NCBI GenBank assembly: GCA_027030565.1
Contig: JALVEU010000256.1
Coordinates: forward strand, 1-9,078
Direction: 5' to 3'
Origin: Gammaproteobacteria bacterium
GTDB taxonomy: Bacteria > Pseudomonadota > Gammaproteobacteria > JAJDOJ01
Length of the DNA stretch: 9,078 nucleotides
In this document: one piece after another, positions 1 through 6,979 of the stretch
How the letters are laid out: every line of letters starts with the position of its first letter
How positions within the stretch are numbered: the stretch's first letter is position 1
Translations under genes and position numbers: made by a program
The notes under the pieces: model-generated
Seen by the model: the letters and a program-made list of their open reading frames with translations, nothing else
Database searches by the model: none
What the model was told of the DNA's origin: nothing

Positions 1-109
1 CGGCCAGGACGGCCGCTGCAGCGGTGTACACGCCCGCCAAGGCGGCGGCGAGCAGCCACGAGCGGCGTGGCTCAATCCGCAGCGGTGCCGAGGAACCAGG
101 CGACCACAA
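1..109 (-). CDS. ygfX: YgfX-like membrane protein, N-terminal fragment (runs off left edge)
   Basis: Downstream of sdhE a second minus-strand frame stays open to the window edge and overlaps the sdhE end. It reads PLRIEPRRSWLLAAALAG and continues with an alanine/leucine-rich hydrophobic stretch. A short basic LRIEP-R-S segment running straight into a membrane helix is how YgfX (DUF1434) proteins begin, and ygfX follows sdhE in many gammaproteobacteria. No ATG is available. The TTG at 109-107 is the start I prefer, which would make the two genes overlap by about 38 bp. YgfX (CptA) is an inner-membrane protein whose role is unsettled: it has been described as a toxin acting on cytoskeletal proteins and as a partner of SdhE. 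Only about 36 residues are visible, so identity rests mainly on position and the hydrophobic start. Confidence 0.45.
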   Translation of the reverse strand, partial: MWSPGSSAPLRIEPRRSWLLAAALAGVYTAAAAVLA

Positions 110-356
110 GGGCCTCGTCCCCAACGGCCGGTGAACGGCCGGTGAGCAGGTCGAGCAGAACCGGATCCTCGAGCCGCAGCAGGGACTCGAAAGCGGCCCG
201 TTCCTCTGGCGGGGCCACCGGATAGCGCACCTGCAGGTAACGGCCGAGCAGCCGGTCGAGCTCGAGATTCCCGCGGCGGCATCGCCACCGGACCTCGCCC
301 GGGGTCATGCCCCCGGACACCGCCTGCGACACCTTCCAGATCCCGCCATGGGACAC
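72..356 (-). CDS. sdhE: FAD assembly factor SdhE (succinate dehydrogenase assembly factor 2)
   Basis: This small cytosolic protein assists covalent attachment of FAD to the flavoprotein subunit SdhA. The diagnostic RGxxE motif is present as RRGNLELD at residues 27-34. It is followed by the usual acidic helical region with LLRLEDPVLLDLLTG, which matches the family's L..DDPDLfnWL block. The long form has 94 residues. Its ATG at 356 lies 9 bp after the sdhB stop and has an AGGGG-like ribosome site a few bases upstream. A second ATG at 308 would give 78 residues and also has a G-rich upstream run. E. coli SdhE is 88 residues, so length does not decide between them. It is the fifth gene of the sdh operon, placing the maturation factor directly behind its client enzyme. 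Confidence 0.93.
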   Translation of the reverse strand: MSHGGIWKVSQAVSGGMTPGEVRWRCRRGNLELDRLLGRYLQVRYPVAPPEERAAFESLLRLEDPVLLDLLTGRSPAVGDEALVVAWFLGTAAD

Positions 357-365
357 CCCTGCCGG

Positions 366-1148
366 CTACAACCGGCGCAGCGCCAGCAGCCGCTTGATGC
401 CGGCGATGGCCCTGGAGGGATCCAATCCCTTGGGACAGGCCTCCGTGCAGTTCATGATGGTGTGGCAGCGATACAACCGGTAGGCATCGTCCAGGGCATC
501 GAGGCGTTCGGCGGTGGCCTCATCACGGCTGTCCTGGATCCAGCGGTAGGCCTGGAGCAGTGCCGCCGGTCCCAGGAAGCGGGCCTCGTTCCACCAGTAG
601 CTGGGGCAGCTGGTGGAGCAGCAGGCGCACAGGATGCACTCCTCGAGTCCCACCAGTCGCGCGCGTTCCTCCGGGCTCTGCAGCCGCTCGCGGTCCGGTG
701 GCGGTGGTGTGCGGTCCTTCAGCCAGGGCTCCACCGCGGCGTACTGGCGGTAGAAGCGGCTCAGATCGGTCACCAGGTCCTTGATCACGGGCCGGTGGGG
801 CAACGGAAAGATGCGCAATTCGTCGGGATACTGGTCGATGCGCCGCGTGCAGGCCAGGGTGTTGCGCCCGTTGATGTTCATGGCGCAGGAGCCGCAGATT
901 CCCTCCCGGCAGGACCGCCGGAAGCTCAGGGTGGGATCCACCTCGTTCTTGATCTTGATGAGGGCGTCCAGGACCATGGGCCCGCACGTCTCCAGATCAA
1001 GGGTATAGGTGTCCAGCCGCGGGGGCGGCCCCGCGTCCGGGTCGAAACGGTAGATCACGAACCGCCGTGGCGCAGCGGCCTCGGCGGGCCCGGGATGCAC
1101 CTTCCCAGGCCGGGGTCGGGCGTCGGGGGGCAGGCGCAAGCCGGCCAT
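366..1148 (-). CDS. sdhB: Succinate dehydrogenase iron-sulfur subunit SdhB
   Basis: This is the electron-transfer subunit of complex II. It passes electrons from the FAD of SdhA through three Fe-S clusters to quinone at the SdhC/SdhD membrane anchor. All cluster ligands are visible in the 260-residue product. C80, C85, C88 (CREGICGSC) and C100 fit the [2Fe-2S] site. CILCACCSTSC at 171-181 with C228, C234 and C238 fits the [4Fe-4S] and [3Fe-4S] sites. The start is the ATG at 1148, which overlaps the sdhA stop as TGATG; a longer open frame to 1271 is only read-through inside sdhA. Compared with E. coli SdhB (238 residues) it has about 25 extra N-terminal residues rich in Pro and Arg before the first conserved strand (RRFVIYRFDPD). 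The tail ends soon after CPKGLDPSRAI, as usual. Confidence 0.97.
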   Translation of the reverse strand: MAGLRLPPDARPRPGKVHPGPAEAAAPRRFVIYRFDPDAGPPPRLDTYTLDLETCGPMVLDALIKIKNEVDPTLSFRRSCREGICGSCAMNINGRNTLACTRRIDQYPDELRIFPLPHRPVIKDLVTDLSRFYRQYAAVEPWLKDRTPPPPDRERLQSPEERARLVGLEECILCACCSTSCPSYWWNEARFLGPAALLQAYRWIQDSRDEATAERLDALDDAYRLYRCHTIMNCTEACPKGLDPSRAIAGIKRLLALRRL

Positions 1149-2938
1149 CAGTACACGCGCTCCCGGGGCGGAATGGGCTCGATCTCGCCGGTGAGGGGCC
1201 GCAGGTGCACGGGGCGATAGTCCATTCGTACCCGGTCGTCCTCGACGAAGGCCACGCTGTGCCTGAGCCAATGCTCGTCGTCGCGCTCGGGATAGTCCTC
1301 ACGCGCGTGCGCGCCGCGGCTCTCGGTGCGTGCCAGGGCCGAGGCGATGGCCGTCCAGGCCTGCCCGAGTAGGTTGGCGAGCTCCAGGGCCTCGACCAGA
1401 TCGGTGTTCCAGACCAGTGAGCGATCGCTCACACGCAGGTCCGCATAATCGCGGTACATGCCGGCGATGCGTTCGGTCCCTTCGGTGAGCAAGGCCTCGT
1501 TGCGGAACACCCCGGCATGGCGCTGCATGGTCTTTTGCATGGCCAGGCGCAGCTCGGCCACGGGAATCGCCCCATCGGCATGGCGGATGCGGTCGAACCG
1601 CGCCACCAGCGCCTCGGTGACCGCAGGTGCCAGCTGGGGATGCGGCATGCCGCGCTGCAGCTTGCGTGCGCAACGCCGCGCCGCCTCCCGGCCGAAGACG
1701 ATGATGTCGAGCAGGGAGTTGGAGCCCAGCCGGTTGGCCCCGTGGACCGAGACGCAGGCCCCCTCGCCCACCGCCATGAGGCCCGGAACGATGGCATCGG
1801 GGTCCCCCGGGCGGGGGCACACCACCTCGGTGTGGTAGTTGGTCGGGAGCCCGCCCATGTTGTAGTGCACGGTGGGAATCACAGGGATCGGTTCCCGGGT
1901 CACGTCCACGTCGGCAAACACTCGGCAGAGCTCGGCGATCCCCGGCAGGCGTTCCTCGATGAGTGCGGGGTCCAGATGCTCCAGGTGCAGCCACACGTGG
2001 TCCTTGTCGGGTCCCACGCCGCGCCCGGCGTTGATCTCCATGGTGATGGCGCGGCTCACCACGTCGCGCGAGGCCAGGTCCTTGGCGTGCGGGGCATAGC
2101 GCTCCATGAAGCGTTCACCCTCGGCATTGCTGAGATAACCGCCCTCGCCGCGCGCCCCTTCGGTGATCAGGATGCCCACTCCATAGATGCCCGTGGGGTG
2201 GAACTGGATGAACTCCATGTCTTGCAGGCCCAGCCCGGCGCGCAGCGCCATCCCGTTGCCGTCACCGGTGCAGATGTGTGCCGAGGTACAGGAGAAATAG
2301 GTGCGCCCATAGCCGCCGGTGGCGAGGATCGTGCGATGGGCACGGAACCGATGGAGCCTGCCCGTAGCCAGCTCCCAAGCCAGCACTCCTCGGCAGGCGC
2401 CCTCTTCGTCCATGAGCAGGTCCAGGGCGAAGAACTCCACGAAGAACCGGGCCCGGTACTTGAGCGACTGCTGGTAAAGGGTGTGCAGGATCGAGTGCCC
2501 GGTGTGGTCGGCCGCCGCACAGGTGCGCCGCGCCACGCCCTTGCCGAATTCGGTGGTCATGCCTCCGAAGGCACGCTGGTAGATACGGCCGTCCTCGGTC
2601 CGGGAGAAGGGTACCCCGTAGTGCTCCAACTCGATGACGGCCGAAGGCCCTTCACGACAAAGGAACTCGATGGCGTCCTGATCGCCCAGCCAGTCCGAAC
2701 CCTTGACGGTGTCGTACATGTGCCAACGCCAGTCGTCGGGCCCCATGTTGCCCAGCGCCGCACTGATGCCGCCCTGGGCCGCCACTGTGTGGCTGCGGGT
2801 GGGGAAGACCTTGGTCAGGCAGGCCGTGGCCAGACCCGCCTCGGCCAGGCCCAGGGTGGCGCGCAGGCCGGCGCCACCGGCGCCCACCACCACCACGTCG
2901 TACTCGTGGTCGACGATCTCATAACCCCCCAGCTTCAT
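1148..2938 (-). CDS. sdhA: Succinate dehydrogenase flavoprotein subunit SdhA
   Basis: This catalytic subunit oxidises succinate to fumarate on the cytoplasmic face of the membrane, linking the TCA cycle to the quinone pool. It has 596 residues, the normal length. The N-terminal dinucleotide-binding motif GAGGAG is at 19-24. TKVFPTRSHTVAAQGG places the covalent FAD histidine at H50. Substrate-site residues are present: H247 in QFHPTG, R291 in LASRDVVSR, H358 in VHYNMGG and R403 in GANRLGSNS. The start ATG at 2938 overlaps the sdhD stop by four bases (ATGA), and the stop overlaps the sdhB start, so translation is probably coupled along the operon. I see no missing catalytic residue and no frameshift. 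Confidence 0.98.
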   Translation of the reverse strand: MKLGGYEIVDHEYDVVVVGAGGAGLRATLGLAEAGLATACLTKVFPTRSHTVAAQGGISAALGNMGPDDWRWHMYDTVKGSDWLGDQDAIEFLCREGPSAVIELEHYGVPFSRTEDGRIYQRAFGGMTTEFGKGVARRTCAAADHTGHSILHTLYQQSLKYRARFFVEFFALDLLMDEEGACRGVLAWELATGRLHRFRAHRTILATGGYGRTYFSCTSAHICTGDGNGMALRAGLGLQDMEFIQFHPTGIYGVGILITEGARGEGGYLSNAEGERFMERYAPHAKDLASRDVVSRAITMEINAGRGVGPDKDHVWLHLEHLDPALIEERLPGIAELCRVFADVDVTREPIPVIPTVHYNMGGLPTNYHTEVVCPRPGDPDAIVPGLMAVGEGACVSVHGANRLGSNSLLDIIVFGREAARRCARKLQRGMPHPQLAPAVTEALVARFDRIRHADGAIPVAELRLAMQKTMQRHAGVFRNEALLTEGTERIAGMYRDYADLRVSDRSLVWNTDLVEALELANLLGQAWTAIASALARTESRGAHAREDYPERDDEHWLRHSVAFVEDDRVRMDYRPVHLRPLTGEIEPIPPRERVY

Positions 2939-3315
2939 GGCAAGGTCACCAGCCAGACCAGGGCCGCCACGGCACTCAGGGCACCAGCCAGAGCGGCCAG
3001 ACGCACGCCCAGGATCAACAACGCCACCAGATGCTCCGGGTGCACATAGTCCTGGATCACCACCTCCAATCCCAGGGCCGCGTGGTAGTAGGCGGCCAGA
3101 AACAGTCCGGCCAAGACCGTGGCGTGCCCAGGGTGCGCCACCCAGGCGCGCAGCGCCTCGGGCTCTGCGGAGCCGATCGTCGCCAGCGAAAACACCACCC
3201 AGGGGACCAGGATCAGCAGTGCCACGGCGCTCAGGCGCTGCCCCAGCCAGCCCCCCACCGCTGCACGCGAAGGCGCCAGCCGTGCCAGGTCTTCGGATGC
3301 GCGCACTGTCCTCAC
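2935..3315 (-). CDS. sdhD: Succinate dehydrogenase membrane anchor subunit SdhD
   Basis: This is one of two small membrane anchors that hold the SdhAB head, bind heme b and form the ubiquinone site. The 126-residue product has three hydrophobic segments, roughly residues 28-47, 65-87 and 95-123. The core motif YYHAALGLEVVIQDYV supplies the candidate heme ligand H78 and, twelve residues later, Y90, the same spacing as H71 and Y83 in E. coli SdhD. There is no ATG. I chose the GTG at 3315 because it overlaps the sdhC stop as GTGA. A second GTG at 3306 with GAGGA just before it would shorten the product by three residues. An upstream open frame to 3582 lies inside sdhC and is not used. The end overlaps sdhA by four bases. 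Confidence 0.92.
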   Translation of the reverse strand: MRTVRASEDLARLAPSRAAVGGWLGQRLSAVALLILVPWVVFSLATIGSAEPEALRAWVAHPGHATVLAGLFLAAYYHAALGLEVVIQDYVHPEHLVALLILGVRLAALAGALSAVAALVWLVTLP

Positions 3316-3686
3316 AGCACCCAGGCCAAGACCGTGCCGGCCAGTGCCACCACGGGTACCAGCCATGCGCTCCGTGTGGGCCAAGGTGCGGAGAATCCCC
3401 AGCCCAGATCCAGGAGCAGATGGCGCAGCCCTGCGGCCCAGTGGAACATCAACGCGAACACCAACACGAACAGCAACGCCTGCCCGGCCGCAGTGGCCAG
3501 CCAGGAGACGATCTTCACTGCATCCGCTCCGCCGGCCAACATCCAGAGCAGTGCCGTGGCCGCCAGAAGAGCCACGGACCACAGCACTCCGGTGATCCGA
3601 TGCAGGATGGAGACCCAGGCATTGAAGGGCAGGCGATAGACCTGCAAGTGAGGCGACAAGACCCGTCGCGGCAGTGGCGTGGACAT
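3312..3686 (-). CDS. sdhC: Succinate dehydrogenase cytochrome b556 subunit SdhC
   Basis: This is the first gene of the operon and encodes the other membrane anchor of complex II. The 124-residue form starts at ATG 3686. The family signature LSPHLQVYRLPFNAWVSILHRITG occupies about residues 10-33; S26 and R30 correspond to the quinone-site serine and arginine of E. coli SdhC. Three membrane helices follow. FHWAAGLRHLLLDLG in the second provides the heme ligand H82, matching H84 of E. coli, with conserved H89 and D93. An in-frame GTG at 3713, preceded by GAGG at better spacing, would add nine residues (VNDHSRSEG), and I cannot exclude it. The SPHLQVY style resembles the alphaproteobacterial and mitochondrial anchor more than the E. 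coli one. Confidence 0.93.
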   Translation of the reverse strand: MSTPLPRRVLSPHLQVYRLPFNAWVSILHRITGVLWSVALLAATALLWMLAGGADAVKIVSWLATAAGQALLFVLVFALMFHWAAGLRHLLLDLGWGFSAPWPTRSAWLVPVVALAGTVLAWVL

Positions 3687-3751
3687 ACCCTCGGATCGAG
3701 AGTGGTCGTTCACGAAACCTCGGGGTCGATCATCTAGAATGTTTCCGTCGG

Positions 3752-3780
3752 AGATTAGGCGCCCCCGAGCCGGATGACAA
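3752..3780 (-). promoter_or_regulatory. Candidate sigma70 promoter for the sdh operon
   Basis: On the minus strand TTGTCA (3780-3775, five of six to consensus) is followed after 17 bases by TAATCT (3757-3752, three of six). Transcription would begin near 3745, about 30-60 bases before the two possible sdhC starts. The -35 and spacing are good and the -10 is weak. It lies in the only gap upstream of sdhC, which is shared with the divergent ygfZ, so some promoter must be here. I saw no clear operator. Confidence 0.4.
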
Positions 3781-3869
3781 GGGGCCGCACCCAAAGCCCT
3801 GTGGCCGGCCGATGGCCGGTGCCGACGCCAAGACGACCGTCTCAATCCTCACACACGGGATTCCTGACC

Positions 3870-4838
3870 ATGACCGATGCGGCGACAGGCCAGTTCTGCA
3901 TGCTGGAGGACTATGCCCTCGTTCGAGTGCAGGGTGCAGATGCAGCGGACTTCCTCCAGGCCCAGCTCATCAACGATCTGTCGGCACTGTCCCCAGACCG
4001 CCATCAGCTCAGCGGCTGGTGCAATCCCAAGGGCCGTTTGTTGGCGGTCCTGCGCGTATTCCGCGACCGCGAGCGCTGGTTCCTGCGCCTGCCGACGGAG
4101 CTCCTCGCACCCACCCTGCAACGGCTGCGCATGTTCGTGCTGCGCGCCCGGGTGGAACTGCAGCCCCTCGAAGGCCGGTGGAGCGGCATGGCCCTCTGGG
4201 GACCCGCCGCGGCCGACGGCCTGCGAGCGGCGGGACTGCCGGCACCGGCCGGGACGGACACCGCCGTCTGGCACCAGGAGACCGCCGTATTGCAGGTGCC
4301 CGGACGGCGCTTCGAACTCTGGGGGCCGGCCGACGCCCTCCGTGCGGTGGCCGACGCCTGCGCAGCCGCGGGGTTCGGCGCGGCCCCCCGTACGGCCTGG
4401 GAACTGGAGGAGATCCGCGCAGGCCTGCCCGAGGTCTACGCCGCCACCCGGGAGCAGTTCGTGCCGCAAACACTCAACATGGACCTCATCGGCGCCCTGA
4501 GCTTCACCAAGGGCTGTTATCCGGGCCAGGAGATCGTCGCCCGCACCCGCTACCTGGGCAAGCTCAAGCGCCGCATGTACCGCCTGCGCGCGACGGCATC
4601 CGCGACCCAGGCGGGGGCGACCATCTACCGCCCCGAACGCAGCGGCACCGATCCGGCCGGGACCGTGGTCCGATGGGCCCCGGCGGAAGAGGGCATCGTC
4701 GAGCTGCTGGCGAGCCTGCGGGTCGAGGACGCCGAGGCCGGCGGCCTGCGCCTGGCTGACCCTGCGGGTCCCGCGCTCGAACGCCTGCCCCTCCCCTACG
4801 CGGTCACCGTGGAACAGGACCCGACCGGGCACTCTTGA
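3870..4838 (+). CDS. ygfZ: Folate-binding protein YgfZ (Fe-S cluster maintenance factor, GcvT-like fold)
   Basis: This GcvT-fold protein binds folate and supports the synthesis or repair of certain Fe-S enzymes, including the tRNA-modifying MiaB in E. coli. The signature KGCYPGQEIVAR is at residues 214-225 with conserved C216. Upstream blocks fit the family: FLQAQLINDLSALSP (28-42), WCNPKGRLLA (50-59, the folate-side loop), and MDLIGALSFTKG (204-215). At 322 residues it is close to E. coli YgfZ (326). The start at 3870 was chosen because homology begins right after it; the frame is open to 3774 but the extra residues are low-complexity basic sequence. The ribosome site is weak (GGGA about 10 bases upstream). 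It is divergent from the sdh operon. In E. coli ygfZ also sits beside sdhE-ygfX, so the association is conserved in a different arrangement. Confidence 0.95.
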   Translation: MTDAATGQFCMLEDYALVRVQGADAADFLQAQLINDLSALSPDRHQLSGWCNPKGRLLAVLRVFRDRERWFLRLPTELLAPTLQRLRMFVLRARVELQPLEGRWSGMALWGPAAADGLRAAGLPAPAGTDTAVWHQETAVLQVPGRRFELWGPADALRAVADACAAAGFGAAPRTAWELEEIRAGLPEVYAATREQFVPQTLNMDLIGALSFTKGCYPGQEIVARTRYLGKLKRRMYRLRATASATQAGATIYRPERSGTDPAGTVVRWAPAEEGIVELLASLRVEDAEAGGLRLADPAGPALERLPLPYAVTVEQDPTGHS

Positions 4839-5091
4839 TCCAATCGCCGTGGCGACCCACTGAAGCGGGGTCACTCCACGGGCCTGTTTGCCTGATCCGC
4901 CCCAAGCGCTTCCGATCGCGGTGCTACGCTCATTCAGCCGCGGCAGGGATGCGTTATGCAGGCGGGTCGGGTTGGCCCCGGCTGCCGTGACGAACGGGCG
5001 ATTCTCCGCCGGGATCGGCGCCGACCTGGACCGGCTTGGGGCCACTCACGGGCGAAGAGGCGTGTCATTCACAGACTCCAGCAGCCGGACT

Positions 5092-5120
5092 TTGAGAAGG
5101 GTATTTGTCCTTTTTATACT
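5092..5120 (+). promoter_or_regulatory. Strong-looking sigma70 promoter
   Basis: TTGAGA (5092-5097, five of six) is followed by exactly 17 bases and TATACT (5115-5120, five of six), in a locally AT-rich patch inside GC-rich DNA. Predicted transcription starts near 5127, leaving about 287 nt before the next gene at 5414. It is the best promoter match I saw in the window. Confidence 0.65.
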
Positions 5121-5402
5121 GGCGACTGTCTGTCCACTGGGAAGGGGCGGTGCATGGTCAAGGTGTGGGCGTGATGGCTCGGACCGGTCCAGAAGAAAGT
5201 ACCATGTGAGCTGCGGGACTCATGGCGATGCCACCACTAGGGTCGTGAAGCGGTGCGATCGTCGACGGGCACTTCCCCTTCTCGGCACCCGTACGCATTA
5301 TGCGCCGTGAGGTGCCATCGCCCACACACGCGTGCGCATGGACGTTTTGCCACGTTGCCACGAGGAGAGTGGGTGATCCGGACCTGTGACGTAGGCTCAT
5401 CC

Positions 5403-5408
5403 GGAGGG
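5403..5408 (+). promoter_or_regulatory. Ribosome binding site of the secreted metalloprotease-like gene
   Basis: GGAGGG sits five bases before the ATG at 5414, a near-ideal Shine-Dalgarno. It fixes this start and argues against using later in-frame methionines such as that at residue 12. Confidence 0.8.
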
Positions 5409-5413
5409 AACGC

Positions 5414-6979
5414 ATGAGGCACTCAGGTGGCATCCTGTTCGAGGGGATGGTGCTGCTGTCCACTTTGCTCCTTTGCTCCCCGGCCAGCGCGCAGAAAGAG
5501 GACCGGGCCCGCTGGTTCCAAGTCCGTTCCTGGACGGGGACGATCCAGGTGAGGGAAAGTTTCCACGGCAGGAATTGGATGGACCACAACATCAACAAGA
5601 ACCGCGACTATAACATTCAGATTACGTACGCCGCACCGGGGGCGCATCCTGATGGGGATACGATCTGCTGGGAAGAAGCCAAGGGTTCCATCTCTGTGCA
5701 ACACGAAGATCGAAGGGAGATCTTCACCTCCGATACGCGTGAATTACTCTTCACCCAGAGTTGCGAAGGATCGGGCGCTGTGGCAGTAGACAGCGGCCGA
5801 CTGTGCATTAGCTTCATTGCGGCCTCGTCCGGAGAATATTTCTTTCACTTGGGGGGCGGTCCCTACACGGTGGAATGTGAGACGAGTACTCCGGAGGCGC
5901 AACACCCGCTGACTCAACTCATGTTTCCGCCCGGCTGGCAGGCCGGGACACGCGAAGATCAGCCCTCCGTGAGGGTCCCCGACACGTCACTACCGGCGTC
6001 TGGGCTCACGCTGACCGGTCGATACGTGGACGAGCAGGGTGCACCGGAAGGCCAGCGTGTGATCACCTGGAGCCTGCAGCCGAGCCTGTGCGGTGGAAGC
6101 GCGGACATTCCCGAGGTGGTGATTGACGAACCCATGGAAAACGATACGTTCACCTTTCGAGGCATACCGGGCGAGCTGGGTTTCTTCGCGGCTGTCCAGC
6201 CGAACCCCGAGGTGCCCGAGAGCGATCTGCAATGGAGCTTCCCGGAGATCGCCGGCAGTCGATTGACCACCACACCGGACGACCGACGCGGTCGGCTGGT
6301 GGAGCTCCGCTACGAGGGCATGCCGGAAAGCAACGACGCGTTTGGTGACAAGGAGGTGAGCGTAATCCTCGTTCCCTACCAGGATTGCATGGATCCGGTC
6401 ACACGACCCATCCGCGTCTTCTTTGCCCGCGACGGGTACGGCAACCCCGATGGCGACGTCCCCAACTGGTTCTACTACTGGTTGCAGACGAAGGCGGGTC
6501 AGGGCCTCGATCGCAAGCAGGTGCAATACAAGAGGACGACGGAAGGCTGCGAACGTCTACTGGGCTGGTTCGATGGTTATCTGGATCCCGACGTGATCTT
6601 CATTTGTGAGAACGCCAAGGAAACCGACGTCAATTTCCTGACGGGCAGGCGGACCGACGGCATCGACACCTTTGCAGTGACCGTGATTCACGAGTGGAGA
6701 CACAAGACAGACTATGAGGACTGGTGGGGTGCATTTGACAGCGCCAACCGGGGTCGGCCTGACTACTGGGAGAAGAGGAGCCGAGCGGATCGGGACGGAG
6801 ACGCCATCCCGGACGACCGCGAGGAGGCCCTGGGCTTTGACCCAAACAAAAAGGATACCCGCAATCTGGGGTACAGAGACGTGGAGTATCCCGCCTACGA
6901 AGCGGAGGCCAGCTGGACAGTTGGCGCTGCCGATCACGAGGACTGGGCCAGGCCCGGCAAGCAGAGTGGAGGCCGCTGA
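5414..6979 (+). CDS. Secreted putative zinc metalloprotease with EF-hand-like calcium loop
   Basis: I do not recognise a named family. The 521-residue protein starts with a signal peptide: hydrophobic core at about 11-22, then SPASA with likely cleavage after A26. LLLC at 18-21 is not a proper lipobox. Residues 30-160 and 185-330 look beta-rich and hold well-spaced cysteines (85, 117, 131, 155, 226, 325, 379, 398), suggesting disulfide-linked modules outside the cytoplasm. Near the C-terminus VTVIHEWRH gives an HExxH motif, H426-E427-H430, preceded by the hydrophobic residues expected of a zinc-protease helix. E496 or E498 in YPAYEAEAS could be a gluzincin-type third ligand. Between them D459, D461, D463, D467 and E470 form a 12-residue EF-hand or thrombospondin-3-like calcium loop ending in the typical GFDPNKKDT. 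Protease activity is inferred from the motif alone. It overlaps the next gene by one base. Confidence 0.75.
   Translation: MRHSGGILFEGMVLLSTLLLCSPASAQKEDRARWFQVRSWTGTIQVRESFHGRNWMDHNINKNRDYNIQITYAAPGAHPDGDTICWEEAKGSISVQHEDRREIFTSDTRELLFTQSCEGSGAVAVDSGRLCISFIAASSGEYFFHLGGGPYTVECETSTPEAQHPLTQLMFPPGWQAGTREDQPSVRVPDTSLPASGLTLTGRYVDEQGAPEGQRVITWSLQPSLCGGSADIPEVVIDEPMENDTFTFRGIPGELGFFAAVQPNPEVPESDLQWSFPEIAGSRLTTTPDDRRGRLVELRYEGMPESNDAFGDKEVSVILVPYQDCMDPVTRPIRVFFARDGYGNPDGDVPNWFYYWLQTKAGQGLDRKQVQYKRTTEGCERLLGWFDGYLDPDVIFICENAKETDVNFLTGRRTDGIDTFAVTVIHEWRHKTDYEDWWGAFDSANRGRPDYWEKRSRADRDGDAIPDDREEALGFDPNKKDTRNLGYRDVEYPAYEAEASWTVGAADHEDWARPGKQSGGR

Larger units (their letters stand above)
4839..5413. 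other. Intergenic region with promoter and probable long leader; no convincing gene
   Basis: Short open frames here (for example 4888-5310 on the plus strand) are Arg/Gly/Ser-rich, lack a good ribosome site and resemble no protein I know, so I treat the stretch as noncoding. It contains the promoter at 5092-5120. Downstream of that is an imperfect inverted repeat, 5224-5235 with 5311-5322, where 11 of 12 positions pair, enclosing a short odd palindrome CGCATTATGCG (5294-5304). A six-codon frame MVKVWA starts at 5154 behind an AAGGGGCGG run, and its stop overlaps an ATG as TGATG. I saw no GC stem with a T-run to end ygfZ. Confidence 0.6.

Noticed and set aside
348..1220. Plus-strand open frame of 290 residues opposite sdhB
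   Set aside because: Antisense shadow of sdhB with no recognisable motif.
1517..3049. Plus-strand open frame of 510 residues opposite sdhA
   Set aside because: It is His/Gly/Ala-rich and lies antisense to a complete, fully conserved sdhA; long antisense frames are common in GC-rich genes.
3735..3740. TAGAAT as a -10 box for ygfZ
   Set aside because: Five of six matches, but no acceptable -35 at 16-18 bases upstream.
3849..5045. Minus-strand open frame of 398 residues opposite ygfZ
   Set aside because: Antisense to a clear YgfZ gene, with low-complexity Gly/Arg/Ala composition.
4888..5310. Plus-strand open frame of 140 residues in the gap after ygfZ
   Set aside because: No good ribosome site, random-looking Arg/Ser/Gly composition, and it runs across the strong promoter at 5092-5120.
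5414..5476. Lipoprotein signal in the metalloprotease-like protein
   Set aside because: LLLC has leucine at -1, which lipoprotein signal peptidase does not accept; the ASA site fits ordinary signal peptidase.
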